Assembly (NCBI RefSeq): GCF_026745355.1
Contig: NC_079203.1
Span: 55,042,141 to 55,106,140, forward strand
Direction of reading: 5' to 3'
Length of the DNA stretch: 64,000 bases
DNA from: Beta vulgaris subsp. vulgaris
Taxonomy: Eukaryota > Streptophyta > Magnoliopsida > Caryophyllales > Amaranthaceae
A program made the translations under genes and the position numbers. Of this stretch, positions 1 through 12,947 are shown in pieces; within the stretch, counting starts at the first letter, position 1, and every line of letters starts with the position of its first letter. The notes under the pieces are model-generated. The model saw nothing but the letters and a program-made list of their open reading frames with translations. It was not told where the DNA came from and searched no databases.

Positions 1-1125
<1,125 letters not shown>

Positions 1126-1418
1126 TATATATATATAAAAGTGAGTTCATATGAGAATGCATACTTACATGAGAAATGAGAATTAATTTTATCCGTTATA
1201 ACTCTTATGAATAAGTGATGTAACTCTAATGAAAAAGTGACGTAACTCCAAAAAAAGAGTATTAGAAAAAAAAATTCAAAATTTGAACTTTTTTTATGGG
1301 CTCAATTTTTCTTTAGGTGGGTATAACTCTAATGAACAAGTGTTGTAATTCTAATTCAATCTTGTGGTTGAGATTCATTCTCATTTCTCAGGTAAGAAGC
1401 ATTCTCATGTGATCTTGC

Positions 1419-1421
<3 letters not shown>

Positions 1422-1466
<45 letters not shown>
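1422..1466. repeat. (TA)n microsatellite
   Basis: About 45 bases of TA dinucleotide, 40 bases upstream of a Stowaway-like MITE. Confidence 0.9.
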
Positions 1467-1474
<8 letters not shown>

Positions 1475-1515
1475 CTTTCCCTCCCTCCACATAATCAAAT
1501 GAGACATATTGAATA

Positions 1516-1774
1516 CTACATCCGTTTCTTTTTAATTGTTACACTTACACTTTTCACGCATGCCGATGCGCTACTTTGAGCCTTTATATCTCTAATTTTG
1601 TATTTGCAAAAAATATAAAAACTACATATTAATAAAATACATACTAATACGAATCTAACAAAGACCCACATGACTATGTTTTTATTCACGTATAAATCAC
1701 AAACGAGGGTCAAAGTGCAATTTGTGAATAGTGTAAAATGTCAAAGTGTAACAATTAAAAAGAAACGGAGGTAG
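1516..1774 (+). mobile_element. Stowaway-like MITE (CTACATCCGTTTC family), copy 1
   Basis: A 259-bp element with terminal inverted repeats starting CTACATCCGTTTCTTTTTAA and ending with its complement (AAAAAGAAACGGAGGTAG), flanked by TA on both sides. TA duplication and the CTnCnTCCGT-like terminus are typical of Tc1/mariner-derived Stowaway MITEs. The copy at 48,448-48,706 has the same length in the opposite internal orientation. A 65-codon open frame inside is conserved between the two only because the DNA is repeated. Confidence 0.85.
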
Positions 1775-3364
1775 TAATAAAAATGTACGTTTTAAGACTT
1801 GACCCATAACCTCTATAATTTGAGATACAAATGCACGAACCAACTACTCTACAATCTCATGTTGGTCTCCGTGATAAATTTTTTTATTCAAAGATAAGAT
1901 AATATATGTAATATTAAAATAATTAAATATAAATGTATATATATGTATAGTAATACTCATTAAACTAATGCTAATAATAGTGTGTACGTCCTACGTTTCA
2001 GATTTCTTATATTTAAAAAGAATCTTCAAATTTTTATAATATGCGTAATTAACAATACCATACCATTTAATTTTATCGGTTATGTTCTTACACATTAACC
2101 TAAATTTCAAAAACAAGATTGTATTATATTATTTGTAAGTAATTATATATTTATATATATACTCTTTTGAAACCAATGATTATATGGATGAATAATTCAT
2201 ATTATAATTTACTATGTAGAAAAATTAAAAGAAATTGAGAGATCATTTCCTAAGCACAATCCAATGCCTATAACCCCTTTTTTCCACTTTATTTAAGTGT
2301 TTAATTTAAGAATTCAAATTCACATTGATAAATAATCCGAGATATCGCACGAACCAACTACTAATCTTAACTAAAAATGGAGTATTAAAGTGATAAAGAT
2401 CTCTGAACCGTTACATCCCATACATAAATATACCCCATATTCTCCATTACATTTAAAAACCTAAGATTAATTATAGTGGTTTCCATCATAATCTATTAAG
2501 CTAAACATTCGTTGCGTGCAAGAGTCGATTAAAATTAGAGAGTGGAGATGAATAAACAAATTGAAGGAGCAGTCACGTCATAAAATGATGTAATCTAAGT
2601 TGGGGAACAAAATCTTCAAACTTTGGATTTCACACTTTCTTCTGCTCACAATATGGCTGGCTGGCGCAATACATAAGAATTCATACAAGTTTTAATTAGG
2701 AATCAGAATTTCTCAACTTTTAACTTGGATTTCGTACACTACTATATATTTTTAAAACCCCTTCTTTACTGTGTTTACTTATTATATCTTTTAATAATTT
2801 TAACAGCTTATACTTCCTCCGATTTATAATACTCGTTATATTTTTTTCATTGTAGTAAGTTTCACATTACTTGCTACACTTTCTTTTTAAACAATAAACT
2901 CTCTCTATCTCTCCTCTCACATGAGTCCCTTTTCTTTTTACTTTCTTTATTTTTTTTTCTTCAAAAATTGTCTAAAAGTCTGTAAATTGAAAAAATATAG
3001 CGAATAGTATGAAATGAAGAAAGTAAGTTATAAGTTATAACCCTCCACTCTTGTAACAAACACGCCTTCATTTCGTGAGATGAAGCCTAGAGATAGTAGA
3101 GGCTTATTTCTCCTCGGTTCAAGATTCGATTTTAAAAACATATGACAGTCAGAATGTGCATGAATCATGATTCAGAAAATATACGAGCTTGAACCTTTTT
3201 TTTCCTTCTTGTTTACGTGTTTTAATTTGAAGGTGCTATTTTGGGCCATGCAGTTACTAATACACAGTTCTTACCATCTTAAAACCCTAATTTTTTTATA
3301 AGAAATTTTTTTCGAAAATGATAAAGAGAGTGCTAGAACTACACTAGTAAATTACAAGAAAATT
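1775..3364. other. Gene-free AT-rich spacer
   Basis: No coding exon is recognised. Positions roughly 2,812-3,025 look like a decayed Stowaway-type inverted repeat: the left side has ACTTCCTCCGATTTATAATA and the right side is a degenerate complement. Nothing else could be classified. Confidence 0.5.
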
Positions 3365-3480
3365 AACCAAGGATGTCTTGACCTAGTGGTTAAAATTGAG
3401 GTGCTGTGAACGATAAGTTACAGGTTCGAATCCCCCCTTCCCCTTCTTTGTACGGGTGGCTCATATGGATAAAAAAAATT
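3365..3480 (+). mobile_element. tRNA-derived SINE, family 1
   Basis: A short SINE with a tRNA-like head. An A-box-like segment (GACCTAGTGGTTAAAATTGA) is followed by a B-box-like segment (GGTTCGAATCC), then a C/T-rich body and a terminal GGATAAAAAAAA tail. The copy at 20,556-20,674 aligns throughout and has a clear target duplication, which defines the ends. Here the flanks ACAAGAAAATTA and GCAAGGAAAATGA are only an approximate duplication. Family-level placement as a plant SINE is from the promoter boxes and tail. Confidence 0.75.
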
Positions 3481-3735
3481 GCAAGGAAAATGATAGAAAG
3501 AAAAATGAAAATACATGAAGGAGAAGTGATCAAAGAAAAAACACAATATAGGCAGGACTTGAAAGACGAAAAGCGTGAGAAATCTTCCACAAATCACTGA
3601 GAAAAGCAACTTGAAAGGCACAAGTAAAGCAAAGTCATGAATGTAGAATGTATAGCTCTCCTTAAATTTCTCCATCAAAAAATAGCTACAAATAAATTGA
3701 AAAAAAAATACAGAAAACATACCTGCTTACAAATT

Positions 3736-3948
3736 TAAGCACCCTTTCGGTATTACTGTTTGGTTTTTTTATTTTCAAAATCATATGATATATGTCCTAA
3801 ATGAATAAAAAATTAGCCAAATTTATTGGGAATATGATGATTTTAAAACTGACAACTGAAATGTGAAAATCAATTTTTTCGGTTTCGAATTTTTGATTTT
3901 TAGTTTTAAGAAACGGAAAAGTAAAAACAAAAAATGATAACAAACGAA
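3736..3948. mobile_element. Decayed Tourist-like MITE
   Basis: The left end (ACCCTTTCGGTATTACTG) and the internal A/T-rich text about AAAATCATATGATATATG resemble the complete element at 34,958-35,191. The right end (GATAACAAACGAAAAG) is the eroded complement of that family's other end. Target duplication cannot be read. A shorter piece of the same family appears at about 10,088-10,190. Confidence 0.5.
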
Positions 3949-4668
3949 AAGTAATTTATTCTTGAATTTCATTGGCTAAAATGGTTCGATAATTAAATAC
4001 CTAACGCTAATTTATAATATTAAATTTAAAAAGTTCAAGTTTAATTTATCCGTCTTTTATGGAGTAACCTAATACGAGTATATGATAAGTTAACCTTTTA
4101 GAATATTTGTAATTAGTTTTAGTTTTAAATATGTAACTTGGTGATAAGGTAACTAAAGGTAAGATAAGCATGTGCAAATTTAATCATGCATCTTTCATAC
4201 TTTTGGGTTGATTATGACTTAGGAAAAAGAACTCCATCCTCCTTCTTTATTTTTGCCCTTGCTTTATAATTCATGATTAGTGGGTATATCTTTATTTTTG
4301 CTTTCTTGAAAAGAAGTATTGTGGAGCACAGAAATAGGAACAGATTAGGTCATACTGAATTTTTAATCTGTCTCAACTGTCACTGTTACTTTAACCCATA
4401 TTTTCACTGGTCAAACAGGATCTTACCTTATTTGTTTTTAATCTAATTTGGAGATAATTCAATTAGTATTGATTTCTTTAAGCGTGGAAAAGTCAAACAA
4501 TATTAATTTCTGCTTATGTATGTATGACACGAACCATTGGAGTATGAATTGAACTAGTAGTACTTCAGCCGCGGGTTGTTTAGTTTCGTTTGGATCAGTC
4601 GACATTTATAATTTCATTTGGGTTAAACCTTCCCCTCCCATCAAGTAACGTACAAAATCCTTTACTTA

Positions 4669-5029
4669 GGCTCCGTTTGGTAGGACGTAAAACATTTTCA
4701 GTATAAAATGATTTTCATGGAAAACAATTTACAATGGAAAACACAATTCCAAAATTAGTTTTCCGTTGTTTGGTTCGATGTAAGAAAAATGATGAAATGA
4801 AAGGAAAATGAAAGGGAAAGTAAGGAGGTAGTGAGAGAAGTGTACAAGAGAGATAAGGAAAATAGTTTTCCCTTCATTTTGAAAGGAAAATGGTTTTCCA
4901 TCATTGGGAGAGTAATTTTACCCCAAGGGAAAATCGTTTTACACTCTTTTGCCAACCAAACAATGTAAAACTGAAAATAGAGGAAAACAGTTTTCCGGGA
5001 AAATGTTTTACACCCTACCAAACGGAGCC
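4669..5029. mobile_element. Tourist-like (PIF/Harbinger) MITE, 361 bp
   Basis: Terminal inverted repeats GGCTCCGTTTGGTAGG... and ...CCTACCAAACGGAGCC bound the element. The flanking trinucleotide TTA is duplicated at 4,666-4,668 and 5,030-5,032. TTA/TAA duplication and GG-CGTTTGG termini are characteristic of Tourist MITEs mobilised by PIF/Harbinger transposases. The interior repeats AAAATGGTTTTCC-like words and encodes nothing convincing. Confidence 0.9.
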
Positions 5030-5440
5030 TTAGTGATAATGGTGACCGTTCATTTATATTTCTTGACTTGAATCAAATTAAACACTCAATAAAGATAATC
5101 ATTTTTGTTATTATTTCCTTCATCTATTTATGTCCATTCCATTTTCATTTCGTATTTTGAACCCAATGACCAGGAATTAGTTATATATTAACTGTGCCGT
5201 AGCTTATTATAAGTAGGGCACTTACGATACTTGGTGGCAAAATGCTATGTAATGTGATGTTTATGAGAGTTATACAAGCTTTAGGATTAAATATGTGACT
5301 CTTTGAGATTATAGCCAGAGATCTGAAGAGCATTGTTTCAGTCACATATACATAGTTATAATTTATGTTTTTGGTGCATTCTTGTAGTTTTTCTCCGGGC
5401 TTTCCCATATGTCATCTTTAATTCTTTATACATGTAACCA

Positions 5441-5628
5441 AACTTGTTTGGTGGAGGTGGTGGGAAATTCAGTCTGTTACTTTAACGTTACAAGTTCGAA
5501 CCCCACTACCTAGTTGTGTTTGAGGGATTCCCTTATATTTCCCCAAAGCTGGTCTGACTGATTTATGAAAGATACTGATCCAGTATGGTTCTTCTTCATA
5601 CCAAAGGATTCCCTCACGGGGACCAAAA
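5441..5628 (+). mobile_element. tRNA-derived SINE, family 2
   Basis: The head resembles a tRNA promoter: ACTTGTTTGGTGGAGGTGGT, then B-box GTTACAAGTTCGAACCCC about 45 bases on. A body follows that ends in CACGGGGACCAAAAAATAG. The same head occurs at 20,538-20,555 with continuation at 20,675-20,890, where another SINE has split it. It is not a functional tRNA gene because there is no cloverleaf and no anticodon stem. Confidence 0.65.
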
Positions 5629-7368
5629 AATAGATCTTTATATATATGCTGAAATATACGCTACTAAATTTTTATACTCTCTTGAATTACTATCATTGAA
5701 GACCTGCTTCACCATCACGATTCTTCTCATTAACCACCACAAAATTATACTGATGTAAAACATGTGTATGGCATAAGTCGATAGAGTAGTACCATTATTA
5801 TTCTCAAACTAATACAATAAAAGTGTCCTTTTTGCTACAAAATAAAATACAAAACATGTGTATGACATAAGCTAGTTTTACTATCGCTAATTGATTTTAG
5901 TATAAAACCTCTTTTAAGCTTGGAAGTGGAACGAACTCTCCTCCTCAATATACCACATTATTATAAGTACAAAGAGCTAGTCCATGTAAACAGTTATATA
6001 TTTATGAAGAGTATCTCAAATATATTTTTGAAATATAAAAATCTAGAGTGAAAATTCTCTATTATCTATACTAGTTGTTGACATATGCATTTCTTGACAA
6101 AAATCTGGAACAACTCACATATGATGTCCCAAATATTGATGCTACTACAATATATAGCCACAAATAAATTATGGCCACATAAAGATGAACAATCGATAAT
6201 GCTCAATCTAGTCAATATACTTTATTTGTGAAAATATATATACAAGATGCTTTGTTAAAAAAAAAAAGTGGAGACTTTATTTGATAGCGCTAATTAAAGA
6301 TAGGAATTAGGAGTATAACAATTCCATATGTGAAAAGACATATTCCAAGGTTGTGGTGGAAAGGGGAAAAACTTATCCCGTCATATCTCTATTATCTCTA
6401 TTATGTAAGGGAAGAGGGAGGAAGATGGTATCCCCCCTTGGAAATACTAAAAATGATCTAATGGAATGAAAAGAGTTAAAAAAGAAAACAATTTAAGTCC
6501 TTTATTCTCATTATATTTCTTATATTTCAATCAAAAAATTAAATGAACAAAATATCTTGACCTTTTTTTTTTATATAAGAGAATATGGTATACATGAGTA
6601 CATGACTAACATGAGTACATGACATCCATCCGGAAAGTCTGAAACACTCACTACCTTTCATTATACTCTCTAATACGGTCAAATCAACTCATTATATCTA
6701 TTATTTTTGTTCAAAACTCATTCAGAAAAAAATAGATATTATAAATGACTTACTACCTTTGTTAGTTTTTTACATTAGTGAATTAACATATCTAAAATCA
6801 TTTAATTATTAATCTTTCACATTTTAAATGTATTCGTAACTATAATACGAGTATATAATAAAATAAAAAGTTTTGAAATTAACGCACATATCACGTGCAT
6901 ACAAGACTAGCTAGTTGATATAGCTAGAGACTAGAGTATTCAAGATAATCATAAGAGTCTTAATGGCGCGAGACGAATTGAGTTCTTGAGGTTGTGCTGC
7001 TCAACTCAATCATAAACACTTGCATTGTGTTCAAGCCAAGCCTTGCTCTTTTCTAAGCTTTAACTTTAAAGTTTAACTTATCTCAACCACAACTTAATTT
7101 GAGTTTCATAATTATGCTATAACATATTTACGATTACTTTTTTGCTACTTCTTTTGAGTCTAACATAAGTATTGTACACATTATTACTATTGAATTCTGC
7201 TTGATTAAATTTCACATCACATTAAATATAGTTGCTAGAAATGTATTTTGATCATGTTCATCACGAATTTATCGAGTTGAATTTAGTTATGCGTGTTCAT
7301 TAAAGTTCGAGTTCTATTCAGATATCTAACAAGCCAATGAACATTATTAACACGCATAGTCACATACT
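5629..7368. other. Gene-free AT-rich spacer
   Basis: No gene recognised. A possible Helitron 3' terminus lies near 6,883-6,910 (GCACATATCACGTGC hairpin followed by ATACAAGACTAG), but no matching 5' TC end could be identified. The rest is unclassified AT-rich sequence. Confidence 0.4.
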
Positions 7369-7834
7369 ACCACATATATGCATCATGCATAAAGACTACA
7401 CATACACCGGGCGCATGTGGACCACACATACACTAGGTGTATGTGTTAGTGTTACTAGTAAAATTTATACCTTGTATATGTGTTACTACTAAAATGTATG
7501 ATATTACTAGAAATATTACAAACTTACAATGTTTCGACAAATAATTTTGTTTTTAATGATTTAATTTGTTCTTTATCTTTGTTTAAAAAATTTATTTTAT
7601 GATATTTTCTTTGTTTAGATTTGTATGAATCCTTTGTTTAAAACAAAAAAAGAAATGTAAATTTTTTTCTTCAGATTATTCATATATTAGCTTCATCTTA
7701 TTCATCTTTACTATTTTTCTGCTATTGATTTCTACTAAATTTTCCTGTCGATTTCAATTATTAAATTTGTTTGTAGAAAAATAATGTTTTATTTTCATCC
7801 CTACCATATAATAAAATTCAATTCAAAATATAAT

Positions 7835-9029
7835 CACTAGGGGAAAAAAAAGGAAGGGCTGCGCCTGCGGAGGAAGGGCTGCGCTTTTTCTAAAAGCGCA
7901 GCCCTACACAACAGAAGGCCTGCACTTTTTTATAAAAGCACAACTCTTCACTTAGTAGGGCTGCGCTTTTAGAAAAAGCGCAACCCTTCTTACTTCAGAA
8001 GGGCTACGCTTTTATAAAAGGCGCAGCCCTTCTGACTAAGTAGGGTTGCGCTTTTGAAGAAAAGCGCAGCCCTTCTTAAAAAAAATTGAAAAATTCATCT
8101 TCGCGGGCTTCAAATATTAAGCGAGATTCATCAAATATATTATCCCTCATTCTCTCTCCTCTCTCACGTCCCTCATTATTCCTTTCCTCCTTCTCTCTCA
8201 TCCTCTCTTCTCTCTCAAAAACTCCCATAAACGTTTACGACAAAAACCCTGAAATGATTTGCACTAAACATGCCGACGGAGTCCGATTGCCTATTGTGAT
8301 ACCTTTTCGGAAGCGGAACGGGCCAACGAGTCAAACTCACCGCTATGCCGTGATGTTTAGGCTTTTTAAGCCATCCGAGTTCGTTTAAGCCTCCAAATAG
8401 GCATTTTAAGTTTTTCTGAATTTTTTTTTCCCTTAAATTATGTATTAGGGTTTTGTTTTATGTATTTAAACATTATTAGGTTAATGTTTGGAGGTAGTTC
8501 TTGTATTTTCAGATCTATAATGTTCTTGTATACTTCTCTTTGTTTTGATTAATGTTCTTGTATACTTCTCTTTGTTTTGATTAATGTTCTTGTATTTTCA
8601 TCTTTGTTTTGATTAATGTTCTTGTATTTCCAGATATATAATTTCTTCTCTTCTGTATATTAGTTTTTGTTTCTTTTTTTCATTTTCGTTTCATTCTTTT
8701 TTTTGTTTTGGGTTTAGTATTTTCGTTTCTCTTCTCTTCTGTTTAATTTCAGAAAATGTGAGATTATGAGTAAAAAAATGTCAAAAAAAAATTTTTTTTT
8801 TAATTTTTTTTTGGGTAGGAAGGGCTGCGCTAGTTAGGAAAAAGCGCAGCCCTTCTAGCTCAGAAGGGCTGCGCTTTTTCCTAACTAGCGCAGCCCTTCT
8901 AGCTTAAGGGCTGCGCTTTTCTAGCGCAGCCCTGCTTAAAAAGTGAAGGTCTACTGAAAGGGCTGCTGTCAAAAAGCGCAGCCCTACAGGCCTTTTTCAG
9001 CGCAGCCCTTCTTCATTTTTCCACTAGTG
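7835..9029. mobile_element. Non-autonomous CACTA (En/Spm) transposon with hairpin arrays
   Basis: A 1,195-bp element that begins CACTAGGGG and ends CCACTAGTG, with 26 of 30 terminal bases matching in inverted orientation. The trinucleotide AAT is duplicated at 7,832-7,834 and 9,030-9,032. CACTA termini with 3-bp duplications define the En/Spm superfamily. The subterminal regions (about 7,850-8,078 and 8,817-9,012) contain repeated GGGCTGCGC/GCGCAGCCC words arranged as hairpins, in the position where transposase-binding subterminal repeats lie in known CACTA elements. There is no transposase. A 100-codon frame at 8,086-8,388 has slightly higher GC and could be captured sequence, but it matches nothing I recognise. 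Confidence 0.9.
8518..8635 (+). repeat. Tandem minisatellite inside the CACTA element
   Basis: About four units of a roughly 30-bp word (ATGTTCTTGTATACTTCTCT and continuing TTGTTTTGATTA). The first two are nearly identical and the later ones have lost part of the middle. Confidence 0.85.
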
Positions 9030-9621
9030 AATATTTCAATCGTCTATGTGTTATGTAAATTCAAATATCGTTGAACAACAAAACAAGTTCAAATGATTGT
9101 AAGTGTATAATGTTTTTAGTAACAATATATATTTTAGTAGTAACACATACAAAAAGTATATATTTTTTTACTAGTAACACATACATCCAGTGTATGTGTG
9201 ACCCACATACATCCAGTATATGTGTAACCCACATACACCGAAAGTATATGTATCATCTCTCATGCATCATCATGTATGAATAAAATCTAAACTTTTTTGG
9301 TTCTTTCGTACACGGAAAAACATACTAATATCCATACAACATATGCCACCATTATCAAAACCCTAACTATTTACTTTAAGAATCCATCATGAATGTCGTG
9401 AAATAATATATTTCATATGTTTAGGCTCGGGCATAGGGTAGGTAATTCTTGCAGAATATCATGCATGTTTCCACTTTCCTTCTCCTTGCTAAGTTTCTTA
9501 ATGTCTCTTATGAACCCCTCCCATCTCCAGTGACTTGTTTGGATGTTTTCTTATAGGTCATGATGCGAGATATCTTTAAAGAGAAAAACGATCTGAATAG
9601 TGGCGGTCAATTAACCATACT

Positions 9622-9835
9622 TTAGACCAAGGACCCTTGGGTTAAATGGTATCGCTTCTTATCTCCTACATGGGAGATCAAGGTTCGAATTTTGGTGGAA
9701 GCAAATTTCGATATTGTTGGGGAGGGGGGAGGGGGTTGGGGCTTGTTGGGCCTCTGGATGAGTGGCCCTGTGCGAAGGTAGCCCAGAGGTAATTCATCTT
9801 ACCACGGGTCCCCGAATGGGGGCAAAAAAAAAAAC
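9622..9835 (+). mobile_element. tRNA-derived SINE, family 3, with G-rich core
   Basis: A-box-like TTGGGTTAAATGGTATCGC and B-box-like CAAGGTTCGAATTTT sit about 45 bases apart, then a G-rich core, then a body ending GGGGGCAAAAAAAAAAA. The flanks share AACCATACT (9,613-9,621 and 9,836-9,844), a plausible target duplication. A minus-strand copy lies at 25,285-25,478 inside the transporter's first intron and a truncated 3' half lies at 47,762-47,890. The G-rich core has four runs of at least four G and could form a quadruplex. Confidence 0.8.
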
Positions 9836-10196
9836 AACCATACTCAGAAATTGTTCATAGTATTATACATTTCATTCAATTAAGTGATGATATTTTCCCC
9901 TTGTTTAATCAAGTTGTTCAAATAGAAACCGAATAAATGAAAAATGTTGCATTATCTTTTGGCAAATAAAACAACAAATTGGAAGAATAAATTCTAAATA
10001 TTTAATCGAATACGATATTGAAATTTAGGCTTTAATTTCTTCATCTAATTTTTGCGGAATTGAAGATCAAAACAAACTTTCACATGTTAAGGGGTCGTTT
10101 TGCATACTGTCAGTTTAAAATCTTTGGTTTTTGGATTTTTGAAAGCATATGATATAGGCTGTGTAATGAATTTTAAATTAGTCATACTTATATCTA

Positions 10197-10543
10197 GGCT
10201 ATGTTTAGTTCACCTGAAATTTTCTGATCTGAACTTATCTGATCTGATCTGAACTTATTTTTTCTGATTTGATTTGATCTGAACTTATTTTTTCTGATTA
10301 GAAGATCTTATCTTTTAGATTTTTCTCAATATATATGAAAAAATATAGTCATGTGGGGTCTTGTTTGATTCGTCTCAATGAGTATTTTATTAATATTCAA
10401 TTATTATAATTTTTACTAATATGTAATGAAAGTTATAATGATTTTTAAATATAAGCATGATCTGAACTTATTTTTTCTGATCTGATCGGATCTGATCTGA
10501 TTAGATCTGAAATAAGCAAAAATAAGGTGAACTGAACATAGCC
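10197..10543. mobile_element. MITE with GGCTATGTTTAGTTCACCT termini, copy 1
   Basis: A 347-bp element. The left end GGCTATGTTTAGTTCACCT pairs with the right end AGGTGAACTGAACATAGCC. The interior is rich in TCTGATCTGA repeats and contains a conserved block near GTCATGTGGGGTCTTGTTTG. Flanks read CTA and TTA, so a 3-bp TWA-like duplication as in Tourist/Harbinger MITEs is possible. Other copies are at 21,116-21,446 and 54,831-55,162. Confidence 0.8.
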
Positions 10544-12504
10544 TTACTATGTTTATCCTAAAATCGACAACAAAAAGCTAGAAACAACTATAATTTTCAT
10601 AAGTGACACAGAGAGAAAGTGAGGGAATATCAAGGAGCTTATTAGAGAAAGAAAGTTGGAACCACTTATATAACCAATCAAATTTGAGTATTGGATAAAG
10701 TGGTTATGTGGAACAATTAAATGATGGCAAAGATGTAATAAAAGATAAGTATTTTTTACTACTTTGAGCTACGTGTCACTTATTATGACATTTTTTTTAA
10801 GAAGGAAATGTGTCACTTATTAAAAACGGAGGAAATATAAGATAAGATCAGATAAGATAACTGTTTAATTTATCTTCACTCATTTCAGAAAAGTTAAATA
10901 AAATAAGATAAGATAAGATCATTAAATCAAACACACCCTTAATCCAACCACATGCAATATGCATAATTAGTTATAATCTGCCTCTTAATTTTTGTTGTTT
11001 GACTCATTCGTGGATTTTCCCTCTTAATAGTTATCACCGAGCATCTAATAAGTAATAACAAAATGCACAAGATGAAAATCTCAAAACACACACATTAGTA
11101 TCGTATATAGTAAACTCAAGGCAAAGTACATCCTGATCGAGAAGCCACTATAGATAGCATTCATACTTGTCGTCAAGGCTTTCATCCTTTTTTCGCTTGA
11201 TTACAAGCATTATCATTTTTCGTCTGTTCACCCCTTGATCGTCGGACATAATTATTAATTCCCGTTCTCCGCTTTTTATTGATGATAAATAAAATATGAA
11301 GACGTAAATCATTTAATCTATTTAGCGTCAAGTTTAAATCGCAGTTATGCAAAGACTAAAGATGGTACATATATGTATGAAAAACTTTAATATTTAGTAT
11401 CATGTATATGTGAGCGATTGTCTTAAAAACTAAAGAAAAGATTTCCTCCAAATTGGATAAATAAATTTAAATGGTAGTTTTTTTTTTATCAATTATTACT
11501 CATTTTGTTTATAGCTTTTATCATACATAGGGGTGTACATGAGTTTTAAAGCATGGTACATATAAGGACTTATTACTCATTGTTCATTTGAAAAGCTAAA
11601 ATTGAACAATAATTATAAAATGGTGAAAGCTACGCATGAGTAAATGAGAAAAAAATTGTCTTGGATGTACCATACACATAATACACCAGGACATTTGCGA
11701 TCTTTTGTCTCAAATAATGCCAATTTCACTTTAATTTTATCAATTTAAAACTATAATTACTAATAAAATTGATATTTAGTTTCAAAGACTCATTTTTATT
11801 GGTTGAGACTGGTTTTTGCCGATACCATACCTCTAAGCAATTTATTTAAAACAAAAAGAGTAAAAGTTAGATAATAGACATAAATAAATTAAAATTGAGA
11901 ACAGAAGTTTCTAAAAGGGAAAATGGGAAATTGAAAAATGTCAATGTTAAAAGTTAGGGGAAAAGTTATGCTTCATCTAGAAAGTAAAAAAATTTACGTT
12001 GTATGAGTAACCTTTTTATAAATTTCCAAACAAGAGACATAATTTGATTTGGCTTAAGTTAATTGGACAAAGAGTATAAGCATCTCCACCTAAGAAGGAG
12101 TATTATTATTTAACAAACATTATTGAACATGTATGGATATTTTTTTTTCTTATGAACAAGTGATCGCAACTACAAAGAATTTTATTGTCATGTCAAAATC
12201 AGCAAAAGAAAGTTATATACTATAATCATTTAAATGCTTCTTAGAGGATAGGTTTTACAAAATTTGGAAAGTTCCCCCACTCTTTTTCCCACCAAATTAG
12301 TAGTTCATCGGAGGAAAAAGAGCAATACAATTGCTTTTGTATATAAGAAGGTTCGAATTTTAAAGTGTAGAATCCCTTTTTTATAAATTTTTAGAAAGAG
12401 AAATTTTGGCAAAGAAAGAAAAAAAAAAGTAAGCATTATTTGTCCAAGTTGGTCATTAGGAAAAGCACACGTCCTTCCTAGTGCAGTGGATCGGATGGAC
12501 ATTG
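10544..12504. other. Gene-free AT-rich spacer
   Basis: No exon, RNA gene or complete transposon is recognised. Short stretches such as GATAAGATAAGATCA at 10,835-10,915 are simple-sequence-like. Confidence 0.45.
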
Positions 12505-12655
12505 TTATATATACCCATCGTGTAGACAACGCCCACTACTAATAAAGAATTAAAAAAATATTAATTATGTTGAGTTGGATTACATTATCACAATCCTCAA
12601 CAAGTCTTTATTAATGGTGGGTAGTCTACCCGCTGGGAAGACAAAGTTTTTTCCA
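12505..12655. repeat. Short inverted-repeat element, copy 1
   Basis: About 150 bases whose ends pair (ACCCATCGTGTAGACAACGC against a GGTGGGTAGTCTACCCGCTGGG side) and whose middle (TTGAGTTGGATTACATTAT) recurs at 60,221-60,365. Two dispersed copies with a shared core and complementary ends suggest a small MITE. Family not determined. Confidence 0.55.
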
Positions 12656-12947
12656 CGGATGTGAGCAAACGACATTACGCTAATGTCAAACAGTCAAATG
12701 GCCACTCCCATTTTCTGATTCTGTTGCATGGTTCAACTCGATCTCTACGAAATAAGTAGCACAAATAAAGATGTGTATGTAGACTATAGTAACATACTTT
12801 ATTCGTGTTGTTCAATATTCCATCCGTGACAAAAGTGGTTAAATATCTCCTTTAGCTTGAGTTTTCAAAACTTTTTGCAAATTTATGTGGTATTAAGAAC
12901 AAGTGATGCTCTTTAAGATAGATATAAAGTAAAAGTGTATCGCTGAG

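Larger units (their letters stand above)
7369..9290. mobile_element. Foldback/long-TIR element split by a CACTA insertion
   Basis: Positions about 7,370-7,541 and 9,088-9,285 are inverted copies of each other over some 150-190 bases. Matching words include ACACATACACT, GTATGTGTTACTACTAAAAT and the ATGCATCATG-type outer end. The arms flank AT-rich sequence that is interrupted by the CACTA element at 7,835-9,029. Without that insertion the host element would be about 0.72 kb. The superfamily is not determined and no target duplication was recognised. Confidence 0.7.

Noticed and set aside
1516..1713. A 65-codon frame conserved at two loci (also 48,509-48,706)
   Set aside because: Both lie wholly within copies of one Stowaway-like MITE; the conservation reflects the repeat.
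3365..3480. Functional tRNA genes at SINE heads (also 5,441, 9,622, 20,556, 47,977)
   Set aside because: A- and B-box-like words are present but no cloverleaf, anticodon arm or acceptor stem can be paired.
6883..6910. Third Helitron 3' end
   Set aside because: A hairpin and CTAG are present but no convincing 5' terminus was found, so it is only mentioned in the spacer entry.
7850..8078. CRISPR-like array
   Set aside because: The units are hairpins with irregular spacing and mutated arms, in eukaryotic DNA and within transposon ends.
8086..8388. 100-codon frame inside the CACTA element as a transposase or captured gene
   Set aside because: No transposase motif, and Ser/Leu-rich low-complexity text in the first half; only the slightly higher GC of the second half hints at capture.
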